Assembly: GCF_008831285.2 (NCBI RefSeq)
Contig: NC_045147.1
Coordinates: forward strand, 15,602,854 to 15,666,853
Direction: 5' to 3'
Length of the DNA stretch: 64,000 nucleotides
DNA from: Nymphaea colorata
Taxonomy: Eukaryota; Streptophyta; Magnoliopsida; Nymphaeales; Nymphaeaceae
Under the pieces are notes generated by a model. The model ran no database searches. It was not told where the DNA came from and saw only the letters and a program-made list of their open reading frames with translations. Of the stretch, positions 38,429 to 49,619 are shown piece after piece. Both the position numbers and the translations under genes were made by a program. The first letter of the stretch is position 1; each line of letters begins with the position of its first letter.

Positions 38429-38598
38429 AGAACTATAACAAAATGTTTCATGAATATACTTAAATAATTGAATTACGTCACAATATGAAACAATTTGTAC
38501 TGTTTCTATTATCAGAACTATAACAAAATGTTTCATGAAGATACTTCAATAATTGAAGTACGTCACAATATGAAACAATTTGTACTGTTTCTATTATC
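38429..38598 (+). repeat. Two-copy tandem duplication, 85-bp unit
   Basis: Copies at 38429-38513 and 38514-38598 are nearly identical (AGAACTATAACAAAATG at the start of each, TACTGTTTCTATTATCA at the end), with only a few substitutions. High identity implies a recent duplication. It sits within the dispersed TTTCATGAA sequence family. Confidence 0.9.
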
Positions 38599-38719
38599 AA
38601 ACAACCGTATAAGGGGCTGTTTTCGGTCTCATAAATCTGCACCAAAGACTAAGGCAAGTTAGTGAAATACTTTAACACCATATTTCATAAACCTGCTCCA
38701 AATCTTGGGGTAGGTTCAT

Positions 38720-41080
38720 ATCCGCATTGCCAAACGACCTCTAAAAGGATCATTTTGACAATGATAAATCAGCCTTAACCTTTGGAGACATACATTGAAC
38801 AGTTTGTTGCTACTGTTCTCATTGCTAAACACCTGCAAAGAGGATTTTACCCAAATGTTTATCAAATTAATCAATGTATGTGACCAAAGATTAAGCTAAA
38901 ATGCGAACGCTCGAGAGAAAACTTCCTCTCTTTTACACACAAGCCCTTAAACCATAAAACTCCTACCAAATTTCAGCTTCATTCGGATGCAGTAGCGGAA
39001 ATACATATGGGCTGATGTGGGTAATTGCCGAAACCAGCCCATGCAAACTGTCTTGTTGATATCTCAAGATCTTGTACTAATTTATATATAAATGTCCTTT
39101 AAAAGTTTAAAATTTAAAATAACATTAGTGCTCCACCATCGCTTGGATCCATACACAAATATGAAGTCATTGATTAGTCCAGTTTTTAGACCCCACATAG
39201 AAACAGCTTTAGCAAAATCCAGCTCAAGTGGCCAGATTTGGATATAATGTGTGCAGCAAGATAAAGAAAATAAACGGACCGCGCTTGTCGACAAAGACTT
39301 GGCAAGCGACCTAAACTAAGTTGAAAGAGGCCAAGAGTTCAATATCAGCCAGCAATAATGCATGCTTCAGCGCGCAAACAAGCAGTCCGCTAAGATTATT
39401 CATTCGTGGAGCACTTGTGTAGGTGACACAATTTTGGTGTGGGCATTGCATATAACTTTAGAGACATAACAATGTGAAGTTAACACATTATAGTGAATTT
39501 TTTGATGGATTGACGTGGGCAGCGGCCCACCCCAGCCAACAAGCAGCTACGCTACTGCAAACAAGTAGGAGTCGGCTAATCTTAACCTCAATTAGTGCGG
39601 TTTTCGCGACTAATTATCTTATGATTGAGGGAATCTGGCATGTGAGAGTTGGGGGACCAAAAGGAAGGGCATCCATGGGAGCACATGGGATGCATGTAGG
39701 GATGGAGGGGCGTGAAGTGGAGAAGAAAAGGTAAGGCCACAAAGAGAACCAGCGAAGCAAGGGATGGAGGTGAGGGCACTCGCGTGCCAACGTCCACCGA
39801 GGATGTTCGAGGCGAGGAAGCCCACCAGCCAGCATAATAATCGAACTCATTATTTTGTTTCTACGTTCGCTCTTTCTTCTTTTCTCAGAGTTTGTTCACG
39901 TAAAAGACAGGGCATCCCATGTGGGACTAGGAGCATCATCATTCTTAGGGAATTTTTTATTTATTTAATGAACAAAAATCCTTGCATTTTTCTGAAATGG
40001 CCCTCCGTTTTCAACAAAATCATGAGATGAGAGGCTCGAGGTTTCATTTTTCAAGTTGTGTTGGTATCAGGTGGTGAAATTTCTATGTGCATCAACTTGG
40101 AGGTAAAGTTGATTTCAGCCATCTTATGATGGCTAAAGCGTGAGTGATAAAAGACGGCCTAACTAACTAACAAAAGTAGCTATCTCGACTAATTATTTTA
40201 CATGTGCCCAATTATTTACGTAACCAAAAATCATCTCCTCATAATACTTTTTAATTGAGACAACTGATACGTGTTTCTTTATTTATTATTAAATGTTTAA
40301 TTGGGGTTTTTGCCACTGTTACCAAAAAACACATCTTATTGGAAAATGACATGTAAAATATACTAAAACATACATAATCAGCTGTATAATGCTCATACAA
40401 AAAGCGTCTTTTTTTAAAAGACGCTAAAAAATAAAAAAAAAATGAAAAAAACACATATTATACGTATTTTTTCATACTTTTATTTTTTTATAATTTTCAA
40501 GATTTATTAAATGTTTTAATTTTTTTAAAAATTTGTCGAGATTTTTCTATTTTATTATTGAGATATACAACTTTATCGTATTATATCCAAGAAATTCCTT
40601 ACCGTATAATATCCGTACATGTTTTTTGTGACAATGGACTTTTTATTTTATGTAATAAGCGATTATGTAGTCTGCCAGTCGAACTAGTTGTGCATATACT
40701 GATATACACCATGTTATCTTATAATTTGTTTTAACAAATGAATCAAACAAGTAAAAATTTTCTTGATCTGAATATCCAAAAATGCCATAATATTTCGAAA
40801 TAAGTTGTCCTAATAAGACCCGTTATATCAATCTTCATAAGTTGAATTCTAATTAAAAAAAATAAGTCTACGCTGCTATGCCATTTGAAACGACAACTAT
40901 ATGAGTTTCAGGCCGCCTCCAGATTTCAACGTGGATGTCAAGTCCCACCATTATGCTATGCTCTTTGAGTTCATAAAAACATAAACAAATGAATTAAGAT
41001 CCATTTAAAAACAAAAAAGGTGAATTTCTTTTAGTAACAAAAAAAAAAAAAAAGGAAAAATACAAAAATGCGTTTTGAGC
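38720..41080. other. Intergenic region, no gene recognised
   Basis: AT-rich with scattered short frames. The slightly GC-richer part (39500-39850) has overlapping frames in several registers on the minus strand, with no domain. Poly-A runs occur near 40434-40450 and 41038-41054. Confidence 0.45.
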
Positions 41081-41085
41081 AAGGA

Positions 41086-41530
41086 TGAATGGAAGGAGGG
41101 CCAATTTCGACAATTAACAGGGAAGGGGACGAGAGGCACCGACACCGCTGTGGGGAGCCCACGTCTTTGAGTCACGGCTGCTCTCTCGATCCACACGCAC
41201 ATACATGTGACCTCTCCGTCCCAACCAGGACGGACGCAAACGGTACCGGATTGACGCCCGTGACCCAGAAAGAGCAATCCCAATCTGTCCCCTGCCTGGG
41301 CCCCACACACCCTCTCTCTCTCTTTCTTTAAGACAAATTCGTGATCCCCAACACCAGCAGCTGATTCTTCTCTCTCGCTCCCCGAATTACCCCCACTCCT
41401 TCCCTCCCCAACTACAATATTGTCCTTCCCTGGATCCGCTCCCCTCTCCTCCGGGAGTGCCGTCGTTCTCCGCTCTCGAGCGATGGCGACTAGACGGGAA
41501 ACGGACAAGCAGGAGAGATGTTTTCTCCTG
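41086..41530 (+). other. Orphan GC-rich leader/promoter-like block, possible truncated first exon
   Basis: This block is much more GC-rich than its flanks. It carries GGGCCCCAC (a TCP/site-II-like motif, about 41298), a CT-rich tract at 41311-41328 and C-rich leader-like DNA, followed by an ATG at 41483 (AGCGATGGCG context) opening MATRRETDKQER. After about 15 codons the composition becomes AT-rich and the frame continues without any recognisable domain to 41683. It looks like the promoter, leader and start of a gene whose body is missing. A 167-codon antisense frame spans the same block and is probably a composition artefact. Confidence 0.35.
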
Positions 41531-41689
41531 CAACATACGGAAACACCTTTTCCTTTTGATCATCGACGTTGTTTTAGACCAAACACAGAAATGATATATA
41601 CAACTAAATCGTGTTTTGAGGAACATTTTCAATATAATGCGTTTCAAAAGCAAACTGGTTTCCTTACCAAATATTTGCTTTTATAAAAG

Positions 41690-42330
41690 CTATTATATAT
41701 GAGAATTCATATGTTATGAACTCTCTAACAAGGGACGGACCAGTTGGAAATGATCAAACTCACCTTACTTATTTATAAATAAGAAAGACTCTTTAGTATA
41801 TTGAGTTAACGAATATACGTTTATGCTAAAAGTTTGGACTGCGGAATGCCTTCCATTCCCATGTTAAGGAACCGGTTGTTTTCAACCAGGACGACAACAA
41901 AATCAGGGGTGGCATTATTGCAATTTGCAAGAGAAATGAGGTTTGTCTGATTCGGAGGATCACGGCGCGCTCTGGTTGGTCCAAGGAAGGAGGAGAGGAG
42001 ATTTAAGCGATCCATGAGACCGAGACGGCAAAAAGCAGGAAAGAAGGTTTTAATATTATTGCTGGGCCCAATTGATGATGCCCAGAATTATTTGGATCTA
42101 TTCGCTTCTTACTCATTACTACTACCGTGATTCTTGTTGTATTTTAGTGTCAAAATCCCACTCTTTTCTCAGCTCAAATTTGAGAAAAAATAATGTAAAA
42201 ACACAAAATGATGTGCCATTTATCAGAAATTATAAAAAAAATGAAGTCGTTTTATGAATAACAAGGTAAAATGTAAGGTTTGAATGGAACATGTTTTTCT
42301 TTTTTGGGTTTCTGCTGCCACCCTTTAGTC
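41690..42330. other. Short intergenic stretch upstream of the aspartyl protease
   Basis: No gene or repeat recognised. AT-rich up to the TATA box at 42335. Confidence 0.5.
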
Positions 42331-42334
42331 ACGT

Positions 42335-42341
42335 TATATAA
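42335..42341 (+). promoter_or_regulatory. TATA box of the aspartyl protease gene
   Basis: TATATAA within ACGTTATATAACG, 58 bases before the start codon. This predicts a very short leader of about 30 bases. Confidence 0.65.
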
Positions 42342-42398
42342 CGAGAGATGTCTGGTTTTTTTCCGTGAGAGTCGAGATCGTCGACCTTTCTGTTAACG

Positions 42399-43715
42399 AT
42401 GGCGGCCGTCTTCTTAACGTTGGTCGTCCTCCTCCACCTCTTCTCCGGCACCGTCACCGCCTCCGACCCGTGTGCCACCTCTTCCCCTGCCGCCGACGGC
42501 TCCACTACCCTCACCCTCCTTCACATCAACTCCAAATGCTCCCCCTTCGCGTTCACCGCCGACCCCTCCGCCTCCCTTCTCGACTCCGTCCTCCAAATGG
42601 CCTCCAACGACGCCTTTCGCTTCGCCGCCATCGCCGGCGGTAGGCGCTCCATTCCGGTGGCCTCCGGCCTCCACGTCACCAACTCCGGGAACTACGTCGT
42701 GAGGGTGAAGGTGGGCACCCCCGGGCAGCTCATGTTCATGGTCCTCGACACCAGCAACGACGCTACGTGGGTTCCCAACACCGGCTGCTCCGGCTGCCCG
42801 ACCATCGCTTCGTCCTTCTTCTTCCCCAACCACTCCACCACCTTCAGCCCGCTCGGCTGCCGCGCTCCTGAGTGCTCCCGCCTCAGAACCTCCTACTGCG
42901 CCGGCCGCGGCGCCTGTTTCTTCAACCAGACGTACGGCGGCAACTCCAACTTCTCCGCCGCGCTCTACAAGGACACCCTCCGCCTCGCCCTCGACGTGAT
43001 CCCGGGGTTCGCGTTCGGAGGCGTGTTGTCGGCCGTCGGTAGCGGGCTGCCGCCCCAGGGCCTCCTCGGCCTCGGCCGCGGCCCGCTCTCCCTCCTTTCC
43101 CAGACGTGGCCGCTCTACCACGGGACCTTCTCCTACTGCCTCCCCAGCTTCCGATCCTACAACTTTTCCGGTTCGCTCCTTCTCGGTCCGGTCGGGCAGC
43201 CCGCGTTGATGCGCACCACGCCACTCCTGACCAACCCCCACCGCCCTTCCCTCTACTACGTCAACCTCACCGGCGTGAGCGTCGGCAGGAAGCTCGTCGC
43301 TTCCGCGCCGCTGCTGCCGGTGTTCGACCCCAACACAGGAGCCGGAACGGTGGTGGATTCCGGCACCGTGATAACCCGGTTCGTGGAGCCGGTGTACACG
43401 GCCATTAAGAACGAGTTCAGGAGGAGAATGAGGGGCCCCGTGACGAGCCTGGGGGCGTTCGATACGTGCTTCACGTCGCCGGGGGTGGCGCCGACAGTGA
43501 CGCTGCACTTCCAGGGACTGGACTTGACGTTGGCGGCAGACAACGTGATGATCCACAGCTCGTCCGAGCCGCTGGCCTGCCTGGCCATGGCCGCCGCGCC
43601 GGACAACGTCAACTCCGTGGTCAACGTCATCGCCAACCTGCAGCAGCAGAACCATCGGGTCGTCATCGACCTTGCCAACTCCAGGGTCGGCTTCTCTCGG
43701 GAGCTCTGTAGCTAG
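42399..43715 (+). CDS. AED3: AED3-like apoplastic aspartyl protease, intronless
   Basis: A secreted pepsin-family (A1B, nepenthesin-like) protease of 438 residues. Residues 1-21 form a hydrophobic signal peptide, followed by a short prosegment (HINSKCSPFA) and the catalytic core. The first active-site motif is D117-T-S-N-D, where classical pepsins have DTGSD. DTSND is characteristic of the AED3 subgroup. The second is D320-S-G-T. Cys-rich segment CSGCP (130-133) and other nepenthesin-type cysteines are present. Family landmarks seen: NYVVRVKVGTP, GLLGLGRGPLSLLSQT, FSYCLPSFRS, SLYYVNLTGVSVG, VITRF, NVIANLQQQN. In Arabidopsis AED3 is an apoplastic, EDS1-dependent protein linked to systemic immunity; that role is inferred here. 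The gene is GC-rich at third positions, which also produces long shadow frames in other registers. Confidence 0.94.
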   Translation: MAAVFLTLVVLLHLFSGTVTASDPCATSSPAADGSTTLTLLHINSKCSPFAFTADPSASLLDSVLQMASNDAFRFAAIAGGRRSIPVASGLHVTNSGNYVVRVKVGTPGQLMFMVLDTSNDATWVPNTGCSGCPTIASSFFFPNHSTTFSPLGCRAPECSRLRTSYCAGRGACFFNQTYGGNSNFSAALYKDTLRLALDVIPGFAFGGVLSAVGSGLPPQGLLGLGRGPLSLLSQTWPLYHGTFSYCLPSFRSYNFSGSLLLGPVGQPALMRTTPLLTNPHRPSLYYVNLTGVSVGRKLVASAPLLPVFDPNTGAGTVVDSGTVITRFVEPVYTAIKNEFRRRMRGPVTSLGAFDTCFTSPGVAPTVTLHFQGLDLTLAADNVMIHSSSEPLACLAMAAAPDNVNSVVNVIANLQQQNHRVVIDLANSRVGFSRELCS

Positions 43716-46125
43716 CCGGCCGGACCCGGAATCAGCTGCTAGTCCCCTTCCCTTACCTCTTAAAATTGTTCTCCTCTGCTGCTTCTTTTGCTTCTTCTTC
43801 TTCTTCGTTAGCTTTTTGTCTATGTCAGCCGTATTGCATTTCACCTTTGTTAGATACAGATGGTGGGGAAGAAGGTGACAGAGAGAGAAAGAGATAGGGC
43901 ATGCGTGTATGGATGACGACCTATAGATGAATAATCGACTGTCATGTTTTTGTTGGAAATGATTGCTGTTTCTGGTTTTTGCTTTAATTTCGATCTCGGG
44001 GTTCTTGGTTCGCCGCCGGCTACCACTCTTCTTCTTCCTCCTCCACTCTAAAAACTCCCCTGGAGTGCTGACTGTGACCACGGAATCGGGCAGCTGACTC
44101 GGTCTGAATCGATCATTTAGAAATCATTTTTCCTTTGACCAACGTATTGTAATAGTAATCTTTCTTCTCTTTAAACCAAATCCCAATTACAATAGCTGAA
44201 TCGGGTGACTGAGGCCGTTTTAATTGATGGGTACAGCCGATCTTTAAGAGGCCATGGATCGACCCCTGCGAACTGTTTCTCTCAGTAGGTACTGGTTGTT
44301 TCGATAATTCAACAAGAAAAAACAACAGATCAATTAGCGCATTAGATTTACGACAAAACTGTACTTTGCTTTAGAAAGAGAGAGAAAGAGAGCTTTAGAA
44401 AAGCTTGTAATCAAACGATGTCGGATACTGCACTTCGAAGTTCTCATCTCACGCAGAAAAAAGAACACCATTTATACCAAAGAATTCACAGGATATTTCC
44501 TCTTGCATGACTCAGAGTTGATTTCACAAAATTTCCTCTAGAGAGTCGAGACCTGCCAATTTTGCTGAAGTATCAGTAGGCTCTCCGGCCAAGGTGGTGG
44601 TGCTGCGTTTTCTTGATCTGAGCTTAAGGATCCTCCACGTACGTTAGGGTTCTGCAACTCGCCAAAAGCATAGCGACGTTTGCCTTTTTTGAGATACACT
44701 AGCGATCCTCTACTTTTCTCTTTTCTCTTTCTGCCTTTCTCAGTAGAACTCGTTCAAGAACACTCGCATCTTGCCTCTCTAGATATTTCATGAATTGACA
44801 TAACATGCACATTCATTGCCTCGTTCAAAGCAAATCGTAAAGTGAAATCAACACGTATATGACGGTCTGTAAGCTAGCGGTTGTTAGATGAGTCAAGGAT
44901 ATAATTAATTAGTCAATAAATTGCTTTAACGCCTCGTAATTGGTATCATTCGCCTAACAGTTTGCTGCCATAGGCCCATACTCAATGTTGGAACTGTTGT
45001 TAACAGTGCTTTTAATATATTTATATTCTAAAAGAATGGTTTGATCCGATTATTTCGTTTTTTCAGCATCTTGGTTGTCATGTTTCCTGATTAGAGAAAA
45101 AGTAATTTAGATCCCCGATCCCTCGTGATTGTTTGTTATATATTTTAGAAATTAGAACTATGAACATTGTAGTCAGCTGCCAACGAGGTAAAAGAATCTC
45201 CGCCAAACGAGAGATCGAGTCCCCTCGTAAAGCACTCTTTTCCTGCGCAGAATCAGGAAACTCTGTCTCTCACTCTCTCTCTCTCTCTCTCTCTTGTGTT
45301 CTTTCGGCGCAGCAGGATTTACTTTTCTCTGGCCATCTTTCTCTTCGCATATCTGTCTTTCTTTTTCTTGTCCTAATGATGGTTCTTTATCTTTTTCTCT
45401 AATCTTGTTTCAGTTAGATGCCAGCTTCCTGCTGGTAGTTTTCATTGTGCAAATTGGTATTCAGGTTCACTACTTCCCCTCGTTATAACTAAGATCTTGT
45501 TCTGTTTACTGGTTTTCGGGGATTAGGTGGCAGAACAGAGCATGTGGTTTACTGGGCTTTCCTCATCTACTGTTTGTGGGTTCTATCAGTATAATATCTG
45601 ACACAGATCCAGAGTAACGCACAAGTCCTGCTTAATTTTTCTTCATAAATTTTGTCGGAGTTGTTTGCAGAGGAATATCAGACCTCAATTATTAGAAAAG
45701 TTCGAACGCATTAACATGCCTGCAGTAGCAAGAACGAACGAGACAAATCAAATAAAGGGAAAAAATTAGGGGAGCACATGTTCTTCTCCCAAGTGGGACG
45801 TCATCTTGGTAGCAATTTGAGTGGTGGTGAATTTCCTATCCTATTCCTGAGTTAGCTGAATATGGTGTTGCTAGTAACAAGGCTATTCCAGAAACATCCA
45901 GTTTCTTCTTGTTCATGTAGATCTCTTTCTGGAGATGTTCTGATGAGCTATTTAGCAACAATAACAGTATCTCACTGTCTATTATGTTTGTACATAAAGA
46001 CACATTTATTTGAAACTATTTTGTGAATCTATCTCAATTTTTAGGATAGATATATATAACAATAACATACTGTTTGTTTCACTACAGTAACCCACCCGTT
46101 TGTTTTTCTAATTTTCCTGTAGTGA
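43716..46125. other. Protease 3' flank and intergenic region
   Basis: The 3' leader-like part includes a TTCTTC-rich tract (43781-43808). At 45200-45490 a transcribed-leader-like block (CCTCGTAAAGC, CT run, then a possible intron acceptor CTTGTTTCAG at 45405-45414) may belong to an unrecognised or non-coding transcript, with no supported coding frame. The remainder shows no gene. Confidence 0.4.
45273..45294. repeat. (CT)11 microsatellite
   Basis: Uninterrupted CT run inside a leader-like block. Confidence 0.95.
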
Positions 46126-46129
46126 GTTG

Positions 46130-46486
46130 AACCAAGTTCGAGATCAGCCGGACTGGGCTTCAATTATAAACAGGTTTGGCTCAAGCAGTCAAGCTCCAAG
46201 CTTCATTTGGTTGGGCTCGAAGTTGGTCTCATCTAAACTTGAGCAGAGCTAAGTAGAAAAGCAGAGTATAAATAGATGTAATGTTTCTCATTTAGAGAAG
46301 CAGAGTATAGAAAGGATAAAAAGATGCATTCAACACACATTTGTTCAGAAAAACACCATGCTTTTACAAGGAATATTCTTCAAAAGCATGCTTCAAAAGC
46401 ACCATGTTATTATTTTATAAAACAAGATATAATTGTGTCTACCATTCGATTGTTAAATTTCAAAACAGCATTATATATATATATAT

Positions 46487-46544
<58 letters not shown>

Positions 46545-46700
46545 TTTTCTTTGAGTGTTTAATCAAGTATATATAGGTCGACCCTAGGGTAACTTTACTC
46601 AATTAACTTGCTGAATTCAATCTGTGGCTCGAACTTGTCTGATTTAATAATGTATTCGATCGCGCTGAGCTTGTACGAGTTGAGCTTCAGCTACTTACTG
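46130..46700. mobile_element. Degenerate GAGCTYGA-rich repeat, split by a microsatellite
   Basis: Both sides of the (AT)n(AG)n run at 46472-46544 contain TTGAGC, GGGCTCGAAG and GCTCGAACTTG words, as in the element at 47896-48289. This suggests a decayed copy of the same family. No termini were identified. Confidence 0.35.
46472..46544. repeat. Compound (AT)n(AG)12 microsatellite
   Basis: AT dinucleotides with one G interruption to 46520, directly followed by twelve AG units. Confidence 0.95.
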
Positions 46701-46789
46701 TGCTGCCATAATTCCATGTACGCAATATTTTGACATTAATTCCGGACATGCTCGATCCAGCAAATCTCAGGCAAATACTATTTAAGTAC

Positions 46790-47535
46790 CTACGGCACTA
46801 AAGAATTCATTGGAGCCACAAGCATGATTGATGACTTCAACATTTTTGTGACATCAATTTTCATGTGATATAGCATATTATATATATATATATAGTTGTT
46901 TCCTATTATTGGATGCAAAAAGTAACCGTACTGATGCGTTGTATTAAAAAATATATGGAGATGCACAGCTCCACTGTCCATGAACATCTTGGATGCAAAA
47001 ATATGTGATTGATATGACCTCTTCTTGTTAGGGTAAGGCTATAGATCTGCCTCAATAGATGCCTAGCGTGAGAAATCTCAAGCGAGGATTATGTGAAGAA
47101 TTATCGTGACCTAGAGCCTATATTGGCTGATATGAGGCCGATTCTTCTAGATCAGGCAAATAATTTAAACTTTTAACATTTTTTTAAGGCTGATACGGCC
47201 AATACAAAATGATACCTATAACTTTTTTAAAGGTTTGTAAGAAACCAATTTTTAAAATTTTTATCACATATGTGAGTTCTCACTGTTTAATTTCGCAGCG
47301 TTATAGCTATTTCAAGGGCTGAACTAAATCAAGCTGCTTTATGGTCGAGATATGTAAGACTAACCAAATTTGGGTCCGCCTTAAACCGATCTAAATCAGA
47401 TATAACACCAAAATTTACATGGTGAACTTTGTTTGATATGGGAACAAAAAATGGATTTGGTTGCAGAACTGTGTATGGAACCATACCTGTACCTTTCTCT
47501 TTTATATCCTCATACAATTAAATGGATGTCGTCTC
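46790..47535. other. Intergenic region, no gene recognised
   Basis: AT-rich, with a TA run at 46879-46894. Words such as GGCTGATACGGCCAATAC (about 47189) resemble a GATACG-type repeat family. No coding signal. Confidence 0.45.
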
Positions 47536-47700
47536 AAGGGGTATAACATAACTGGTTACATAAGTAGCATGTTGATTATATGTCTTTGATTCAATTCCCA
47601 TTAGCTTACTTTTGTAAGCTATAAATGGTGGCATGTGTGACGGTCAAGTTGAAGAGTGTATTTGTATACCCACTTGGGTCCCAATGTAACTTTGAATACT
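47536..47700 (+). mobile_element. tRNA-derived SINE-like element
   Basis: The head GGGGTATAACATAACTGG at 47539 aligns with the minus-strand copy at 37310. A B-box-like GATTCAATTCCC follows about 45 bases later. The body GGTGGCATGTG...GTTGAAG is shared with the fragment at 23265. The 3' end is not clear. Confidence 0.6.
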
Positions 47701-47895
47701 AAAGACAAGAGGAAGAAAGGTTCTTTCATCCTCTCACTTGGGTGATGAGGTTGTCTCTAGTCACTTGGATTAAATGGATCCCAGAAGAATAGTTCTATCC
47801 ATTAATGCTTGGGTATCAACTTGTATCGGCTGGTATGTATCGCATCACTCCTTGTTTGAAATACCAGACAAGACAGAACTTGTACCAGCCATTAA

Positions 47896-48289
47896 GGTAG
47901 GAATGTACAACGAGCTAGTCGAACTCATCTCGGACTCGGGTTGAGCTTGAAACGAGCTTTATGAGGTGGGCTCGAGCTCTACTCGCTTAATCGAGTCCGA
48001 GCTGGAGCTTGACTCGTTCTTAATATATATTTTATACTTTTCAAGTGACCAATATACGATCAACTTTGTTATCGTCCAATAAAACAGAGTTAACATTTAT
48101 ATATTTTTATTTAAGCAATTTAAAAATAAGTACTAGTGTTTAATGAATTTAATCGATTTTAATCAAGTCAAGTTCGTTCAACTAGTAAACTCGTACTCGA
48201 TTCGTTTATAAACTCAAGTTAAGCTCGAAGTAGACTTGTTTAACTTACAAGTCGAGCCCAAGTTGAGTCCACTCGTCGAACATCCTGCC
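47896..48289. mobile_element. MITE-like GAGCTCGA-rich element with long imperfect inverted ends
   Basis: The left end GGTAGGAATGTACAACGAG and the reverse-complemented right end GGCAGGATGTTCGACGAG form an imperfect terminal inverted repeat. The halves are rich in GAGCTCGAG and ACTCG words. The ends lie about 215 bases upstream of the glutaredoxin-like start codon, so the element is part of that gene's upstream region. No target duplication could be identified. Confidence 0.55.
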
Positions 48290-48473
48290 ATCGAGCAACT
48301 AACAAAGTTGTTTAATACATAACCGATACGGTCCAATATATATCGGCCGAATGCATATGTTGGAGGTTTCTCATACGAGTTGGAAACCGATACTTTTTCA
48401 TTGACTCGGGCCTCAGGCTCGAATGGATAGCCCTCCCCTTGCAAGCAGAGTTGCAGAAAATCGGCGAGCAAAC

Positions 48474-48498
48474 GAGAGGGAGAGGGAGAGGGAGAGGG
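48474..48498 (+). repeat. GAGGGA purine repeat in the glutaredoxin leader
   Basis: A GAGGGA-type purine tract ending six bases before the start codon of the glutaredoxin-like gene, probably in its 5' leader. Confidence 0.7.
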
Positions 48499-48504
48499 TG
48501 GGGG

Positions 48505-49309
48505 ATGGCAGCAGCTATCGGTGGTAGGGTGATGATGGCGGCAAGAAGCGCACACATCAACCCTGACCGCCGTTGTTTCTTGAGCCGGCGGTGGCCGGAC
48601 TCTTCCAATCAGGGACATTTGGCCGCTTCCTTCTCGAGCAACGGGAGTTCGAAACCCCAGAGGAAGCTGGTTCTCTACACCAAACCAGGATGCTGTCTGT
48701 GCGAAGGTCTCAAAGAGAAGCTGGATTTGGTCCTCAAATTGGGAGCCCCTGACTCTCTCGATGACGTCGAACTGCAGGTTCTGTTCTTTTGATTTCACTT
48801 TCAGTGGTGAGGTAGTGATCCATTTCTGCTTCTTTTGACTGGGTTTTCTATGAAATTTGTGGCCTTAGACTAGAGATATTTTGAGCAATCCAGAATGGGA
48901 GAGACGCTATCAGTATGAGATCCCTGTGTTGGCGAGGGTCCTTCCTGACGGCACAGAGGTGAGTTCTTGGCATTCATTCCTCTGATCTTTAGGGTTTCCC
49001 CCCCCTTTGCCCATCTTTGCTTCCGTCACATCCATCTCTTCTTGCTCGGTCTACATGTGTCTGAGTTTGAAAGACTAGTATCTGAGATCCCCACGTCGAG
49101 GATCTCAATGTGAACAGTTTCTTGAATCATGGTATTTGAGATTTGCTAGAATCTCAGATAAGTGGCTTTCAAGCTGGTTTTTTTATGGACTCTGTCATAT
49201 CCGGAAGCCGAATTATAACTTAATGTGGTGGCAGGAGAACCTTCCGAGATTATCGCCTCGTCTTGGAGTGGAGATGATCAAGAAGAAACTTGTAGCTGCC
49301 CTGCAATAA
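48505..49309 (+). CDS. Glutaredoxin-like (DUF836 / Glrx-like) protein, organelle-targeted
   Basis: Three exons (48505-48777, 48869-48958, 49235-49309), all joined in phase 0 with GT-AG introns, give 145 residues. The thioredoxin-fold core begins at about residue 54 (KLVLYTKPGCCLCEGLKEKL), with a C63-x-x-C66 redox pair, a cis-Pro-type YEIPVLARVLPDG segment and a conserved LPRLSPRL end. This arrangement fits the short Glrx-like/DUF836 family, thought to be thiol-disulfide oxidoreductases of unknown substrate. The N-terminal 52 residues are rich in Ala, Arg and Ser and poor in acidic residues, suggesting a mitochondrial or plastid transit peptide. The ATG at 48505 is the first in-frame ATG in the exon. 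GC content is intermediate. Confidence 0.88.
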
Positions 49310-49520
49310 GGCTGCAGCGTCGACCAACGTTTGGGAAAAGGGGAGGCCATTAATTCTGCATTTCTGGAGCTGCTTCTTTTGCGTCTTTGCTAGTGGAATG
49401 GGCACATGAGGATGGGATTCTTCAGTGATTCATTTCTGTACCCAAATATGTATGGTCTTCTATGCAGAGGTACATAGTGATAGAGGAGAAAAGGAAAATA
49501 TTGCACAAACAATGGAGCCT

Positions 49521-49521
<1 letters not shown>

Positions 49522-49553
<32 letters not shown>
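49522..49553. repeat. (CT)16 microsatellite in the glutaredoxin 3' UTR
   Basis: Uninterrupted CT run between the stop codon (49309) and a candidate polyadenylation signal, so probably transcribed. Confidence 0.9.
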
Positions 49554-49556
<3 letters not shown>

Positions 49557-49580
49557 GAGTTGCAATTGAACTTGGCTACC

Positions 49581-49586
49581 AATAAA
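49581..49586 (+). terminator. Candidate polyadenylation signal of the glutaredoxin-like gene
   Basis: AATAAA about 270 bases after the stop codon. Confidence 0.5.
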
Positions 49587-49619
49587 AAACCTGTTTGTGG
49601 ATTGTAGACAAATGATCTT

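Noticed and set aside
41005..41508. 167-codon minus-strand frame
   Set aside because: No domain, and it overlaps a plus-strand leader-like block; probably a composition artefact.
42414..44081. 555-codon minus-strand open frame antisense to the aspartyl protease
   Set aside because: It is a mirror of a GC3-rich coding sequence, with composition-biased Gly/Glu/Arg protein and no domain. The plus-strand frame matches a known family end to end.
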